The notes: generated by a model not told the origin, from the letters alone. 37,042 bases of DNA from Muribaculaceae bacterium (GCA_009775265.1 VSPG01000020.1:1-37042); one strand, 5' to 3'; shown: positions 24,029 through 31,865, numbered from the stretch's first letter. Translations and numbers: made by a program.

Positions 24029-24760
24029 CTACTTGTCCAGCAGGGTGCCGAGTGCATCCACCCGTTCCTCGAATGCGTCTATGGCTTGCGTCTGTTCGCG
24101 CGTAAGGCCGTAAATATTCAGGCCGCAGCCGCTGTGGGTGCAGTATTGAGCCTCGGCCGCATTGACGTGGCCGGCCGGACACACATAGCGCAGTTCACGT
24201 CGCAGCAGTCCGCGCCCGTCGGCCATCTCGCCTTCTTCCGGGAGGTTTCGCAGAAGCCGGAGCAGCGCGCGCATGTCCTCGAGGTCGTCATGGCCGTAGT
24301 CCGGCTGGAAGGCGTTCAGCAGTTCTGCGGCCATAGCAGCCTCGCCACGGGCCACCAGTCCCGATATTGCGGGAGCGTCGAACAATTCGCAGTCCTCCAC
24401 TATCTTTCGTGTTGCCTCGGGCGCGCTTACGGTGTCGTCGTATACTACTTCTATGGCATAGGCACGCGGCACGGCCTGCAAGTATCTTGGAAATTCCTTT
24501 AGGGCAATGCGGTTGGGGGAGCGGCGCTGCTCCTCGGGGAGCACTGCACTCACTAAAAATTTGCGGTACAACCCTTCGCCTATGCCCGTCAGTGCGTGTT
24601 CGATGATGAAGTCCCAGTTGGCTTGCGACGGAAACACCTCCGGCTGTGCAAGAAGTTCGGCATATCTACGGCGCAACAGTTCAGTCCGTAGATCTTCGGC
24701 ACTCACCCGGTTTTCGGTTTCAGGGGTTAAAGAATTTATAAAGTCCATGTTGTCGAACAC
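24029..24760 (-). CDS. Uncharacterised protein with C-terminal zinc ribbon
   Basis: 243 residues (or 239 from the second Met, ATG 24748). I do not recognise the family. The first 185 residues look helical and soluble (LRTELLRRRYAELLAQ; MAAELLNAFQPDYGHDDLED; MRALLRLLRNLPEEG). Near residue 190 is a likely zinc ribbon: CPAGH, then CTHSGCGLNIYGLTREQ. A short helix ends the protein. There is no signal peptide or membrane segment. A -7-like box (TATATTTG, minus strand 24792-24785) lies just upstream. It stands alone between a terminator and the divergent AraC gene. Confidence 0.75.
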   Translation of the reverse strand: MFDNMDFINSLTPETENRVSAEDLRTELLRRRYAELLAQPEVFPSQANWDFIIEHALTGIGEGLYRKFLVSAVLPEEQRRSPNRIALKEFPRYLQAVPRAYAIEVVYDDTVSAPEATRKIVEDCELFDAPAISGLVARGEAAMAAELLNAFQPDYGHDDLEDMRALLRLLRNLPEEGEMADGRGLLRRELRYVCPAGHVNAAEAQYCTHSGCGLNIYGLTREQTQAIDAFEERVDALGTLLDK

Positions 24761-24833
24761 CTTCTAAAATGTCATTTTATATTGCAAATATACGACTAAA
24801 TTCATATATCATGCGATTTTAACCGTCAGGTAC

Positions 24834-24864
24834 TTGTTTTTTTGCCATACTCTGTCTATATTTG
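24834..24864 (+). promoter_or_regulatory. Promoter of the AraC-family gene
   Basis: TTGT (24834-24837), 19 bases, then TATATTTG (24857-24864). It places the transcript start near 24871, so the start codon is the ATG at 24903 and not the ATG at 24834. Confidence 0.65.
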
Positions 24865-24902
24865 CAAGCATTCATGCTGCTTTCCTTAAACTATACCTTA
24901 CC

Positions 24903-25757
24903 ATGATTCAATCCGACAGCAACCCGATAGTTCCGCAGTTTGTGGTGCGCAACTACGATGTCTCTCCGGTCCCGGTGTATGTCGACACCGCTGTATCTTT
25001 TTTCTTTGTGCTGCTTGACGGTGAAATTTCTGTCGCTTACGACAGCGTCCCGGCGCTAACGGTGCGGCCGGGCGACTCTCTCATGGTCATGCGCCACAGC
25101 TGCTATCGCATGACGGTAGTCAAGCCGTCGGTAGGGTTGCGAATTATCCACACCGACTATTTCGCGGAAAGTTGCCACAGGGCTTTCGGAAATCTTGCCG
25201 ATTATCTGCCGCGCGGCTTCGAATATGTGTTCAGGGCATTGCCGTGCACGCCTGCCATAATTCATTTTCTGCGTTGTGTACACGACGTTATCACCGATGG
25301 AAAGGCCACGCCGCGCATGCATTCTCAATGGAGCGACCTGTTCACCGACATGGTTGCGGCGTACTATACCGGGGCGCAGGTGGCCGGTTTTCTTTACCCG
25401 CTCATGAGCGACGATTATGATTTTCGCAACCTCGTAATCGAGCATAGCCTTCATGTCGGCGATCTGAATGAACTGGCCGATATATGCCGCATGTCGCTCA
25501 GCACCTTCAAGCGGCGTTTCAAACGCACGTTCCATTCTCCGGCCCATTCGTGGATAGCCGCACGTAAAGCCCATTTCATATACAGCGAGATAATAAACAC
25601 GAAAAAGACTTTTGTGGAAATCGCAGGGCAGTTCAATATATCGTCAAGCGCATATCTAACCGCGTTCTGCAAACAGCATTTCGGCATCACGCCGCAGGAG
25701 ATACGCCGTCGGAGCAATATGTATGTAGCAGCGGTCGGGCGTAATGATTCTCAATAG
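24903..25757 (+). CDS. AraC-family transcriptional regulator
   Basis: 284 residues from ATG 24903 (MIQSDSNPIV). The N-terminal half (about 20-110) looks like a cupin-type sensing domain (VSFFFVLLDGEISVAYDS; VRPGDSLMVM). The C-terminal AraC domain (about 185-275) has two HTH units, LADICRMSLSTFKRRFKRTF and VEIAGQFNISSSAYLTAFCKQHFGITPQEIRR, the second being the family signature. The ligand is unknown. It is divergent from the zinc-ribbon gene and converges on rnhB with a seven-base overlap of the 3' ends. Confidence 0.92.
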   Translation: MIQSDSNPIVPQFVVRNYDVSPVPVYVDTAVSFFFVLLDGEISVAYDSVPALTVRPGDSLMVMRHSCYRMTVVKPSVGLRIIHTDYFAESCHRAFGNLADYLPRGFEYVFRALPCTPAIIHFLRCVHDVITDGKATPRMHSQWSDLFTDMVAAYYTGAQVAGFLYPLMSDDYDFRNLVIEHSLHVGDLNELADICRMSLSTFKRRFKRTFHSPAHSWIAARKAHFIYSEIINTKKTFVEIAGQFNISSSAYLTAFCKQHFGITPQEIRRRSNMYVAAVGRNDSQ

Positions 25758-26374
25758 CCGCTTTCTTCGATAAGCTCTTTAACTCCGCGGAATGTGAGCC
25801 GGTGGAGCGGACTTATGCCGTGTGAGGCCAATGCCGCGCGGTGTGCCGCCGTGGGGTAGCCTTTGTTCTCGTTCCATCCGTAAGCGGGGTAGTCGGAAGC
25901 GGCGGCTTCCATGTAATCGTCGCGTGCGGTCTTGGCCAGAACCGAAGCTGCGGCGATATTGGCGTAACGGCCGTCGCCCCCTACCACGGTGGTGTGTTCT
26001 ATTTGTCCGTAAGGGCGGAATCGGTTGCCGTCCACTGCCACGTGCCCCGGACGCACGCTTAGGGCGTCCAGTGCGCGGTGCATGGCAAGTATGGATGCGT
26101 TAAGGATATTGACGCTGTCGATTTCACGTGCTGTAGCCCATGCCACCGCCCATGCCACTGCCGCATCTTTTATGAGAGGCACGAGTTCACGCCTGCGGGC
26201 GTCGCTCAGCTGCTTGGAGTCGTTGAGCCATGGATGGGTGAATCCGTCGGGAAGAATCACTGCCGCGGCATAGACCGGCCCGGCAAGGCATCCCCGGCCG
26301 GCTTCGTCGCAGCCAGCTTCGAAACATCCGCCGCGCAGGCAGGCTGGTAGGGGATTGTGTGCTTTGCGGCTCAT
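25751..26374 (-). CDS. rnhB: Ribonuclease HII
   Basis: 207 residues. Catalytic acids are visible: Asp23 and Glu24 (GCDEAGRGCLAGPV), Asp115 (VAVDGNRF) and an Asp at 152 or 153 (KTARDDYM). LNDSKQLS and GYPTAAH are further family signatures. It removes ribonucleotides and RNA primers from DNA in the cytoplasm. Its ATG overlaps the stop of the upstream S24-type regulator by four bases (26371-26374), so the two are made from one transcript. Confidence 0.96.
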   Translation of the reverse strand: MSRKAHNPLPACLRGGCFEAGCDEAGRGCLAGPVYAAAVILPDGFTHPWLNDSKQLSDARRRELVPLIKDAAVAWAVAWATAREIDSVNILNASILAMHRALDALSVRPGHVAVDGNRFRPYGQIEHTTVVGGDGRYANIAAASVLAKTARDDYMEAAASDYPAYGWNENKGYPTAAHRAALASHGISPLHRLTFRGVKELIEESGY

Positions 26375-27087
26375 ATTACTATTTCGAAGTTCATTATCGT
26401 TTCCACGAGATAGAGCGAGCGCACCGCGTCGCGCGGCAGCTCGATGTCGTCGTAGTCGGGGTTGTCGCTGTGCAGCACTATCATGGACGGGTCGTTATGG
26501 CGGCGCACGTATTTTATCATGCGGTATTCGTCGAGCACTACGACGTATATCTGCCCCCATAGTATCGGGGCAGTGTCGCTCACGGGGCGTATCGACACCC
26601 AGCTGCCGTCGGCGAGCCGGGGTGACATGGAGTTGCCTCTTACGCGGACTATCGGGCATTCTACGTTTATGCCGGGAAGGTCGCAGAAGCCGATTATGCG
26701 TTCTTTTGTGAACTCGCGGCTCAGGTTGGCACTGCCGGCGCTTACGTTTATATCATAGACGGGTGCGCCGTGGCGTCGGCCGTCATGCCGTGGCGTGTTT
26801 TCGTCGGCCTGAATCTCGCGGGCGTGAATGTCGCGCGGAAACGGCACTCCGCACCCGTCGGTAAGCCATGGTTTTGACACTCCGAGATTCACTACCACGC
26901 GGTTGATGAATGTGTCCGACACGGGGGTGTGTCCGGTCAGCAGCCGCGACAGGTTGGAAGGGTCCACGCCGATGCGGTCGGCGAATCCGGCCTGAGTGAG
27001 CCGCGACAGCTTGATGAGGTAGCGCAGGCGGTCGGTTACGGAAGCCGTGGGGGCGGGAAGGGTGAGGGAATCGAGTGTCTTGTTCAT
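26371..27087 (-). CDS. HTH/S24 (LexA/CI-like) self-cleaving repressor
   Basis: 238 residues from ATG 27087 (MNKTLDSLTL), set by the promoter at 27107-27137. An XRE-type HTH spans about 15-75 (LTQAGFADRIGVDPSNLSRL). An S24 peptidase domain covers about 110-235, with Ser153 in RGNSMSPRLADGS and Lys192 in YRMIKYV as the Ser-Lys dyad. An Ala117-Gly118 pair in NVSAGSAN sits where such repressors cut themselves. This is the layout of CI/LexA-like regulators induced by DNA damage. It is translationally coupled to rnhB and probably regulates itself. Confidence 0.88.
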   Translation of the reverse strand: MNKTLDSLTLPAPTASVTDRLRYLIKLSRLTQAGFADRIGVDPSNLSRLLTGHTPVSDTFINRVVVNLGVSKPWLTDGCGVPFPRDIHAREIQADENTPRHDGRRHGAPVYDINVSAGSANLSREFTKERIIGFCDLPGINVECPIVRVRGNSMSPRLADGSWVSIRPVSDTAPILWGQIYVVVLDEYRMIKYVRRHNDPSMIVLHSDNPDYDDIELPRDAVRSLYLVETIMNFEIVI

Positions 27088-27097
27088 CGTTGTCAAT

Positions 27098-27137
27098 TTG
27101 TATTTGCAAAGATACAATAATTATTTGCAAAAACCAA
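27098..27137 (-). promoter_or_regulatory. Promoter with candidate operators of the S24-type repressor
   Basis: Minus strand: -33 TTGG (27137-27134), 19 bases, -7 TATCTTTG (27114-27107). Overlapping it are two TTTGCAAA palindromes (27103-27110 and 27124-27131) whose centres are 21 bases apart, two DNA turns. Around the first is a wider inverted pair TTGTAT/ATACAA (27098-27103 and 27112-27117). The arrangement suggests autoregulation. Confidence 0.65.
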
Positions 27138-27312
27138 AATAGGTTTTATGCAATTTTCAAGGAATGATGCTTGGATGCAATAGTCTGTTACTATGGATGT
27201 TGTAGCTTCGGCAATGACTTTGCTATGTCATTCGGGCATTATGTGGCGCAAATGATGTATAAAGATTTTGTGGCTACCTTTAACTTTGCATCGTAATCAA
27301 AAAGCAAAAAAC

Positions 27313-27678
27313 ATGTCTCTGTTCGACCTCAATAAAGATTGGCATCGTCCCAGCGTATGGGGCGACGACGACGATGATACATTCTACCGGTGGACTCGTC
27401 GTCCGTCCACATCCAAGCCTTCGGCATCCACAGCCCCTCGTGCCGAGAAGCCTGAGCCCACGCCTGAGCCTGAACCTGAGCCGGAAAAAGAGGTTGAGAC
27501 GGAGGACGTGGCTAAATCTGTCGAGGCTGCGGTGCAGGGCGTGGATTTAGCGTTTGACATGTCCGTGAAGCGCGTAAAAACTGAAATTACCTCCTCTCGG
27601 CAAAACTACGGACAAAAAATAGCCCGTGGCCGCAAGAGGCTACGGGCTGCGATAAGAGCCGGGCCAGTCAGTGGTTGA
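27313..27678 (+). CDS. Small acidic Pro-Glu-rich protein of unknown function
   Basis: 121 residues from ATG 27313 (MSLFDLNKDW), chosen because a -7-like TAACTTTG lies at 27281-27288. The N-terminus has WGDDDDDTFYRW; residues about 45-60 are a Pro-Glu repeat (EPTPEPEPEPEPEK); then comes a helical stretch (VAKSVEAAVQGVDLAFDM). The last 20 residues are very basic and are encoded over the opposing operon's terminator hairpin, so the true C-terminus is doubtful. No domain is recognised. Confidence 0.6.
   Translation: MSLFDLNKDWHRPSVWGDDDDDTFYRWTRRPSTSKPSASTAPRAEKPEPTPEPEPEPEKEVETEDVAKSVEAAVQGVDLAFDMSVKRVKTEITSSRQNYGQKIARGRKRLRAAIRAGPVSG
27621..27648 (-). terminator. Intrinsic terminator of the TSCPD-comM-carbonic anhydrase operon
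   Basis: On the minus strand AGCCCGTAGCC, loop TCTTGC, GGCCACGGGCT (27648-27621) forms an 11-bp stem with one G-T pair. It is followed by ATTTTTTG (27620-27613). It lies 84 bases past the carbonic anhydrase stop and inside the 3' part of the plus-strand acidic protein gene. Confidence 0.75.
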
Positions 27679-27731
27679 AAAACATTCTTTTCAGAACGAG
27701 TACATTGACATCGAGGGTATTAAACACGCTC

Positions 27732-28271
27732 TTACAATGGCGACAACGCGCCGGTGGTGGAATCCATTATGTACCCCGCCACGCGTACGTCGGCCGCCAT
27801 GAGCGGGTGGCGCGATATGAGGTCGACGGTCTCGCGCACGGCTTCGTCTGTGTCGTCGAAGCCGTGAAGCCAGCTGTCGAGGTCGATACCGCAGTGGCGC
27901 ATCAGCGATATGTGTTCGTCGCTTATGCCTCGTTCGCGCATAAGTTCGAGCATCTTAGCCGCGTTCATGCCCTGCACTCCGCAGCCTGTGTGCCCCACGA
28001 CCATTATTTCGTTCACTCCGAGTTCGTATACGGCCACGAGCAGGGAGCGCATAGTCGAGTCGAACGGGTTTGTAATCGTGCCTCCTGCGTTCTTGATTAT
28101 TTTCACATCGCCGTTACGCACCCCGAGTGCAGCGGGCAGCAGTTCCACAAGGCGTGTGTCCATGCATGTCACTATGGCTATGCGTTTGTCGGGGTATTTT
28201 GATGTGACAAATTTTTCATAGCCTTTCGTTTCCACAAATTCGGCATTGTGTTTCAGGATTTCGTCTATCAT
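27732..28271 (-). CDS. Beta-class carbonic anhydrase
   Basis: 179 residues. Zinc ligands and active-site residues are Cys36, Asp38 and Arg40 (CMDTR), then His94 and Cys97 (GHTGCG). NAGGTIT follows the beta-CA pattern. It interconverts carbon dioxide and bicarbonate in the cytoplasm. It is the last gene of a run from the TSCPD gene through comM, with 11 bases between comM and its start. Confidence 0.94.
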   Translation of the reverse strand: MIDEILKHNAEFVETKGYEKFVTSKYPDKRIAIVTCMDTRLVELLPAALGVRNGDVKIIKNAGGTITNPFDSTMRSLLVAVYELGVNEIMVVGHTGCGVQGMNAAKMLELMRERGISDEHISLMRHCGIDLDSWLHGFDDTDEAVRETVDLISRHPLMAADVRVAGYIMDSTTGALSPL

Positions 28272-28282
28272 GATGTTGCGGT

Positions 28283-29839
28283 CTATATGGTTGTTGCGCT
28301 TGCCGCTCCCCAGTTGCCACGGTCGAGGTTGCGGTAGTTCACGGCTTCGCGCATATGGTGCGGGGCTATGTCGGCTGCACCGTCAAGGTCGGCTATTGTG
28401 CGTGCCACTTTCAGGATTCGGTCGTAGGCGCGGGCGCTCATGTCGAATTTTTTCATGGCCTGTTCGAGCACTCCTCGCGAGGCGGCGTCGAGAGCGCACC
28501 ATTGCTGCATGAGCCGAGGCGTCATCTGGGCGTTGCAGTGCACTCCGGGTGTGTCGGCGAATCTTCGGGCCTGCACTGCCCGGGCCTGTACCACGCGTTC
28601 GCGGATGGCCGCGCTGCTTTCTCCGGCCGAGGGTTCGGAGAGCCGTTCGAAGGGCACGGGCAGTATTTCCACCTGTATGTCTATTCGGTCGAGCAGCGGC
28701 CCGGATATGCGTCCGAGATATTTGCTCACTTGTCCGGGCTGGCATGTGCAGGGTTTAGTCGGGTGATTGTAGTAGCCGCACGGACATGGATTCATCGACG
28801 CAACCAGCATGAATCCCGCAGGATAGTCCACGCGGTAGCGTGCGCGCGACACGCTTATGATGCGGTCTTCGAGAGGTTGCCGCATCACTTCGAGCACCGA
28901 GCGGCTGAATTCCGGAAACTCATCGAGGAACAATATGCCGTTGTGCGCCAGCGATATTTCGCCCGGCACGGGGTTGGAGCCTCCGCCCACGAGCGCTACC
29001 GGCGATATTGTGTGGTGGGGCGAGCGGAACGGGCGGCGTGTGAGCAGGCGTGCGCCGCTTTTAAGGCGTCCGGCCACGGAGTGTATCTTTGTGGTTTCGA
29101 GAGCCTCGGCCAGGGTCAGAGGCGGCATGATGGAGGGCAGGCGCTTCGCCATCATGGACTTGCCGGAGCCGGGAGGGCCTACGAGCAGTATGTTGTGGCC
29201 GCCTGCGCACGCCACCTCGAATGCGCGTTTCACATTCTCCTGTCCCTTGACGTCGGAAAAGTCTACATCGGTGCATCCGGCCTCGCGTGCGAATTCCTTG
29301 CGTGTGTCCACTATGGTTGGCTCTATGGCGGCTGCTCCCGAGACAAAGTCGAGCACCTGTGAGAGCGTGTCCACGCCGTACACCTCAAGATTGTTCACCA
29401 CGGCGGCTTCGGTGGCATTGGCCCGTGGCAGTATCATGCCTTTGAACCCTGCGGCACGGGCGGCTATGGCCATGGGCAATGCTCCGCGCACGGGAAGCAC
29501 CGAGCCGTCAAGCGAGAGTTCGCCCATAATCATGTAACGGTCGAGTCCGGGTGCTGTGATTTTTTCTGCTCCGGCCATGAGGGCTACGGCGATGGGCAGG
29601 TCGTAGGCGGCTCCCTCTTTGCGCACATCGGCCGGGGACAGGTTTATGACTACGTTGTGGCGTGGCAGCTCGCGTCCGCTGTTGAGCAATGCCAGACGCA
29701 CACGCTCCTGGCTCTCTTTCACGGCGGTGTCCGGCAGCCCTACTATGCGGTATTCATATCCGCGGCCTACGGCCACCTCCACCGTGATGATGATGGCGTC
29801 GATGCCTTGCACTGCGGCTCCGTAGGTTTTGACAAGCAT
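28283..29839 (-). CDS. YifB/ComM family Mg-chelatase-like AAA+ ATPase
   Basis: 518 residues from ATG 29839 (MLVKTYGAAVQGIDA). The longer open frame to 30055 runs into the TSCPD gene and is not real. The N-terminal ChlI domain (about 20-140) contains VEVAVGRGYEYRIVGLPDTAVKESQERVR. The AAA+ domain has Walker A GPPGSGKSMMAKRLP, Walker B LFLDEFPEF, and RSPHHTISPVALVGGG; a C-terminal domain follows with ARAYDRILKVARTIADLDG. ComM-type proteins are helicases that aid integration of incoming DNA during transformation. It lies 13 bases after the TSCPD gene. Confidence 0.94.
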   Translation of the reverse strand: MLVKTYGAAVQGIDAIIITVEVAVGRGYEYRIVGLPDTAVKESQERVRLALLNSGRELPRHNVVINLSPADVRKEGAAYDLPIAVALMAGAEKITAPGLDRYMIMGELSLDGSVLPVRGALPMAIAARAAGFKGMILPRANATEAAVVNNLEVYGVDTLSQVLDFVSGAAAIEPTIVDTRKEFAREAGCTDVDFSDVKGQENVKRAFEVACAGGHNILLVGPPGSGKSMMAKRLPSIMPPLTLAEALETTKIHSVAGRLKSGARLLTRRPFRSPHHTISPVALVGGGSNPVPGEISLAHNGILFLDEFPEFSRSVLEVMRQPLEDRIISVSRARYRVDYPAGFMLVASMNPCPCGYYNHPTKPCTCQPGQVSKYLGRISGPLLDRIDIQVEILPVPFERLSEPSAGESSAAIRERVVQARAVQARRFADTPGVHCNAQMTPRLMQQWCALDAASRGVLEQAMKKFDMSARAYDRILKVARTIADLDGAADIAPHHMREAVNYRNLDRGNWGAASATTI

Positions 29840-29852
29840 GACCCGGGTGTCT

Positions 29853-30116
29853 TTAATGGTTCTTGCTATTTGTGGCCGCCTGTTCCAACGCGCATGCCAG
29901 CTGGTCGGGACAAGAGGTGGGTTTTGCGCCGCATCTGATGCCGCGCAGGCGTTCGGCCACACGATGTGCGTCCTCGCCTTCGACGAGTGCGCCGATTCCT
30001 TGCAGGTTGCCGTGGCATCCGCCCGTGAAACGGACGTTGTGCAGGCGGTTGTCACTGTCGATGTCGAATTCTATCAGGCGGCTGCAGGTGCCTGTCGTGC
30101 TGTATTCGAAATGCAT
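29853..30116 (-). CDS. TSCPD domain protein (TIGR03905 type)
   Basis: 87 residues from ATG 30116 (MHFEYSTTGT). The start is fixed by the terminator and tRNA upstream. It has CSRLIEFDIDSDNRLHNVRFTGGCHGNLQGI and the name-giving TSCPDQLACAL near residue 70. The TSCPD domain also occurs at the C-terminus of class II ribonucleotide reductases; the function of the free-standing protein is not known. It is first in the operon with comM and carbonic anhydrase. Confidence 0.88.
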   Translation of the reverse strand: MHFEYSTTGTCSRLIEFDIDSDNRLHNVRFTGGCHGNLQGIGALVEGEDAHRVAERLRGIRCGAKPTSCPDQLACALEQAATNSKNH

Positions 30117-30156
30117 GGTGTGTCGGTGATGAAAGGCGATGGATAAAAAAACATGA

Positions 30157-30188
30157 ACGGCGCGTGCCTGTGTGATGGCACGCGCCGT
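30157..30188 (-). terminator. Intrinsic terminator of tRNA-Leu
   Basis: ACGGCGCGTGCC and GGCACGCGCCGT (30157-30168 and 30177-30188) form a perfect 12-bp stem with an eight-base loop. On the minus strand it is followed by TCATGTTTTTTT. It lies just downstream of the tRNA. Confidence 0.88.
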
Positions 30189-30192
30189 ATAG

Positions 30193-30276
30193 TGCCCGAA
30201 GCGGGACTCGAACCCGCACAGCTGCAATAGCCAAGGGATTTTAAGTCCCTCGTGTCTACCATTCCACCATTCGGGC
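30193..30276 (-). tRNA. tRNA-Leu (anticodon TAA)
   Basis: The minus strand folds into a complete 84-base tRNA. The acceptor stem is GCCCGAA/TTCGGGC with discriminator A; the D arm contains GGTGGAATGGTAGACAC; the anticodon loop CTTAAAA gives anticodon TAA. A long variable arm of the leucine type follows, then the T arm with GGTTCGAGTCC. CCA is not encoded. Confidence 0.96.
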
Positions 30277-30284
30277 AGCAGCCG

Positions 30285-30315
30285 CAAAGTTAGCAATTAT
30301 TTGCGGTTTCTGCAA
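30285..30315 (-). promoter_or_regulatory. Promoter of tRNA-Leu
   Basis: Minus strand: -33 TTGC (30315-30312), 19 bases, -7 TAACTTTG (30292-30285), immediately upstream of the tRNA. The MITE-like element begins only 16 bases beyond the -33 box. Confidence 0.7.
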
Positions 30316-30330
30316 GTAGATTCAGCCTTA

Positions 30331-30641
30331 GAGGTTGTTTAATAATCATTGTTAACGACAGGGTGGTGTATTTTATGTTAAGGTGCAGTTTATGAGGAGG
30401 GAGCAATGTGGTTCCATTGTGACCGACGAGTAAATGTGCGTTAACATAAAAGACGCCATGCAGAAGTAATTTTAAATTTTTGTTAAGGTTGTCAACAATG
30501 GAATTGTCAACCCCTCCGAAATTTTTGAGTGTCTTTATCCCTTTGCTTCAGTCGCATAGCCCGCTATGCTCCTTTGCCTCAGGAATAAATCCGTCTGAAA
30601 AATTTCGGCCCTGTCATTAACAAGCATTATTAAACAACCTC
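30331..30641. mobile_element. MITE-like element with 33-bp terminal inverted repeats
   Basis: A 311-base non-coding segment. Its left end (30331-30363) begins GAGGTTGTTTAATAATC and its right end (30609-30641) is the reverse complement with three mismatches in 33. It is flanked on both sides by TTA (30328-30330 and 30642-30644), a possible three-base target duplication. Inside are TTTTATGTTAA against TTAACATAAAA (near 30372 and 30439), CCGAAATTTTTGAG against CTGAAAAATTTCGG (near 30516 and 30593), and the hairpin GCATAGCCCGCTATGC. There is no open frame of note. The right TTA is also the stop codon of the FKBP gene. Confidence 0.75.
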
Positions 30642-31205
30642 TTACTTCTTCTCGTAGGCGTAGATGTCGACGAGGCGCACGTTGAAGCGCAGGGCGGAGT
30701 AGGGCTTGATGAGGCTGTTTACGTAGGTTTCGCCATAAGCCATGTTGTAGGGGCAGAGTATTTCTGCGCTGTCGCCCACGTTCATGGTCTCGAACGCAGC
30801 AGTCCATCCTTTGATTACTTCGTTTAGCTTGAAGCGCATTATGCCGGGGCCGTAGACAGTCTGGCTCAGCGACGAGTCGAAGCGTTCGCCTTCGCAGTTG
30901 AACCCTTGGTATATCACGTCGATGGTGCTGGTGGAGAGCGGTGGCCAATCGGGGCGGTTGTCGGTGTTCGGTTCGTCGAAGCGGTGCAGGAGCACATAAG
31001 CCCCGCTGTACCACGAAGGCGTCACCACTTCGTAGTAGGGCGTGCCGTCGGGGTTTTTGCGTGCCTGCTGCTGTTCGAGCCATGTGATGTTGGTCTTACG
31101 CCAGTCGGCGTACTCTTCCCACGTTGTCTTGGCCTCGTCTTCTCTGCAGCTCGCTGCGGCAAGCATTGCGGCCACACCGATGGCGAATATGAGGATTTTT
31201 TTCAT
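30642..31205 (-). CDS. FKBP-type peptidyl-prolyl isomerase lipoprotein
   Basis: 187 residues with a lipoprotein signal (lipobox AASC, Cys20). The FKBP domain covers about 85-185: IDVIYQGFNCEGERFDSS, GPGIMRFKLNEVIKGWTAAF, and ILCPYNMAYGE are the family's active-site and flap segments. It should assist folding of periplasmic or outer-membrane proteins. It is the last gene of the glyS-lemA unit, 15 bases after lemA. Its stop codon coincides with the edge of the MITE-like element, so the native downstream sequence has been replaced or displaced. Confidence 0.88.
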   Translation of the reverse strand: MKKILIFAIGVAAMLAAASCREDEAKTTWEEYADWRKTNITWLEQQQARKNPDGTPYYEVVTPSWYSGAYVLLHRFDEPNTDNRPDWPPLSTSTIDVIYQGFNCEGERFDSSLSQTVYGPGIMRFKLNEVIKGWTAAFETMNVGDSAEILCPYNMAYGETYVNSLIKPYSALRFNVRLVDIYAYEKK

Positions 31206-31220
31206 TTCTTAGGCAAAGTC

Positions 31221-31835
31221 TTAAAACTGCACTTTAGGAGCCGATTGCGCGGCGGCATCGGCCTGGAACTGGGGTTTGGCGCTGAAGCCGAAAAGTCCTG
31301 CCACGATATTGCGGGGGAAGCGTCGCAGCGACACGTTGTAGTCTTTCACCACTTCCGTGTAGCGGCCTCGTTCGGTGGCTATGCGGTTCTCCGTGCCTTC
31401 GAGCTGTGTCTGAAGGTCTTTGAAGTTTTCGTTGGCCTTGAGGTCGGGGTATGCTTCGCGCACGGCGTTGACGTAGAGGCTGAGCGCGCTGTTGAGGCGG
31501 CTCTGTGCGGCGTTGTAGCTGTCGAATGCCTGTGCGTTGCCGGCGGCTACGGAGTTTTGCAGGCTGTCGGCGGCATTGTATGCATCGCTGAGGCCGGCGC
31601 GTGCGCGTGTCACGCTCTCCAGGGTGTTGCTTTCGTGTGCGGCGTAGCCTTTGACGGTTTCTACGAGGTTGGGTATGAGGTCGAGGCGACGTTGGTATTG
31701 CACTTCCACTTTCGCCCATGTCGCGTCGACTTCCTGTTCGAGAGTCACGAGCTCGTTGTAGGTGCTGCATCCTCCGCCGAGGATTACGGCCAGCAGCACC
31801 GCTACGATGCCTATGCCGATAAATTTCTTGTTCAT
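31221..31835 (-). CDS. LemA family protein
   Basis: 204 residues. The N-terminus has a hydrophobic helix (about 5-22) ending GGGCSTYNELV; Cys23 could be lipidated. The LemA core follows: VDATWAKVEVQYQRRLDLIPNLVETVKGYAAHE, then helices and RNIVAGLFGFSAKPQF near the end. LemA proteins are membrane-anchored helical bundles of unclear function. It sits 30 bases after glyS and 15 before the FKBP gene. Confidence 0.94.
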   Translation of the reverse strand: MNKKFIGIGIVAVLLAVILGGGCSTYNELVTLEQEVDATWAKVEVQYQRRLDLIPNLVETVKGYAAHESNTLESVTRARAGLSDAYNAADSLQNSVAAGNAQAFDSYNAAQSRLNSALSLYVNAVREAYPDLKANENFKDLQTQLEGTENRIATERGRYTEVVKDYNVSLRRFPRNIVAGLFGFSAKPQFQADAAAQSAPKVQF

Positions 31836-31865
31836 AATATTATAGTTGTTGAGAGTGAGAGGAGG

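Noticed and set aside
28355..29362. Plus-strand frame of 335 codons
   Set aside because: Antisense to comM; its Gly/His/Val/Ala-rich composition is an artefact.
29840..30055. N-terminal extension of ComM
   Set aside because: It overlaps the TSCPD gene and lacks similarity to the family; ATG 29839 gives the standard N-terminus.
30117..30296. N-terminal extension of the TSCPD protein
   Set aside because: The frame runs through the tRNA-Leu gene and its terminator.
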